DNA of 12,777 nt from Pseudomonadota bacterium (GTDB lineage Bacteria > Pseudomonadota > Gammaproteobacteria > Halothiobacillales > Halothiobacillaceae), in NCBI GenBank assembly GCA_021795795.1, contig JAJYPA010000202.1:1-12777 (forward strand). Reading direction: 5' to 3'. Positions 12,675 through 12,777 of the stretch are shown piece by piece. Position numbers and translations under genes: made by a program. The first letter of the stretch is position 1. The number at the start of each line of letters is the position of its first letter. A model generated the notes under the pieces. The model did not search any database. It saw nothing but the letters and a program-made list of their open reading frames with translations, and was not told the origin of the DNA.

Positions 12675-12721
12675 TTGGTGGGCCCGCACGGACTCGAACC
12701 GTGGACCAAGGGATTATGAGT
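12675..12721 (-). repeat. Right attachment-site copy (3' part of a CAU tRNA gene)
   Basis: Identical over 47 bp to 81-127. Here the following bases CCCC (12722-12725) complete the anticodon stem (GGGGA with TCCCT on the minus strand), so this copy keeps more of the tRNA than the left one. Beyond that, the sequence to 12777 does not give a D-arm or the GGGCCCG acceptor strand. The copy is still not a full tRNA gene, and the rest of the window is unassigned flank. Confidence 0.9.
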
Positions 12722-12777
12722 CCCCTTAAACCTCGTTTTGTACCCTGAGCGTCACCGCTGATAAGCCACTATAACAA

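Noticed and set aside
12675..12777. Intact tRNA-Met/Ile2 gene at the right end
   Set aside because: Sequence right of the anticodon stem has no D-arm and no GGGCCCG strand to pair with the acceptor.

Overview
The window is almost entirely one integrated mobile element of about 12.6 kb. It is bounded by a 47-bp direct repeat (81-127 and 12675-12721) that is the 3' part of a CAU-anticodon tRNA gene read on the minus strand. Gene content points to a phage satellite (P4-like or PICI-like) rather than a prophage or conjugative element: tyrosine integrase, AlpA/Xis-like regulator, TOPRIM primase, RepA-like hexameric helicase, small PD-(D/E)XK nuclease and a phage terminase small subunit, with no large terminase, portal, capsid, tail or conjugation genes. 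The host looks like a moderately GC-rich proteobacterium. A perfect CTGT-N8-ACAG SOS box fits a gamma/beta-type LexA. I cannot name the genus.

Layout. 1-127: flank and left att copy. 128-289: integrase promoter and probable integrase arm sites. 290-2514: integrase and a coupled 296-aa unknown protein, ending in a terminator at 2558. 2679-5805: tightly packed replication module (AlpA-like, tiny ORFs, primase, helicase, a GTCCCA/TGGGAC repeat cluster that looks like an origin, nuclease). 5802-6593: two small unknown genes and terS, all coupled. 6663-7094: SOS-box promoter and one or two small genes. 7167-7736: membrane-anchored Mrr-type nuclease. 8050-9455: an AT-richer two-gene operon, a Panacea-domain protein plus a protein resembling a class III nucleotide cyclase. 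9500-10220: a C4/CI-type antisense RNA locus preceding a 158-aa unknown gene. 10301-11183: six 10-bp tandem repeats, a strong terminator and a DUF3800 gene. 11443-12550 (minus): zinc-ribbon gene and PD-(D/E)XK nuclease gene. 12551-12777: arm sites and right att copy.

How it may work together (inference). The element would sit quietly under antisense-RNA immunity and AlpA/integrase control. It would excise with Int plus the AlpA-like factor, replicate from the repeat cluster with its own primase and helicase, and redirect a helper phage's large terminase through TerS. The SOS box would tie one promoter to the DNA damage that also induces prophages. The right half carries at least four candidate anti-phage or addiction modules: Mrr, Panacea plus cyclase-like, DUF3800, and zinc ribbon plus nuclease. 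The most novel candidates are the Panacea/cyclase-like pair, the repeat-terminator-DUF3800 arrangement and the zinc-ribbon/nuclease pair.
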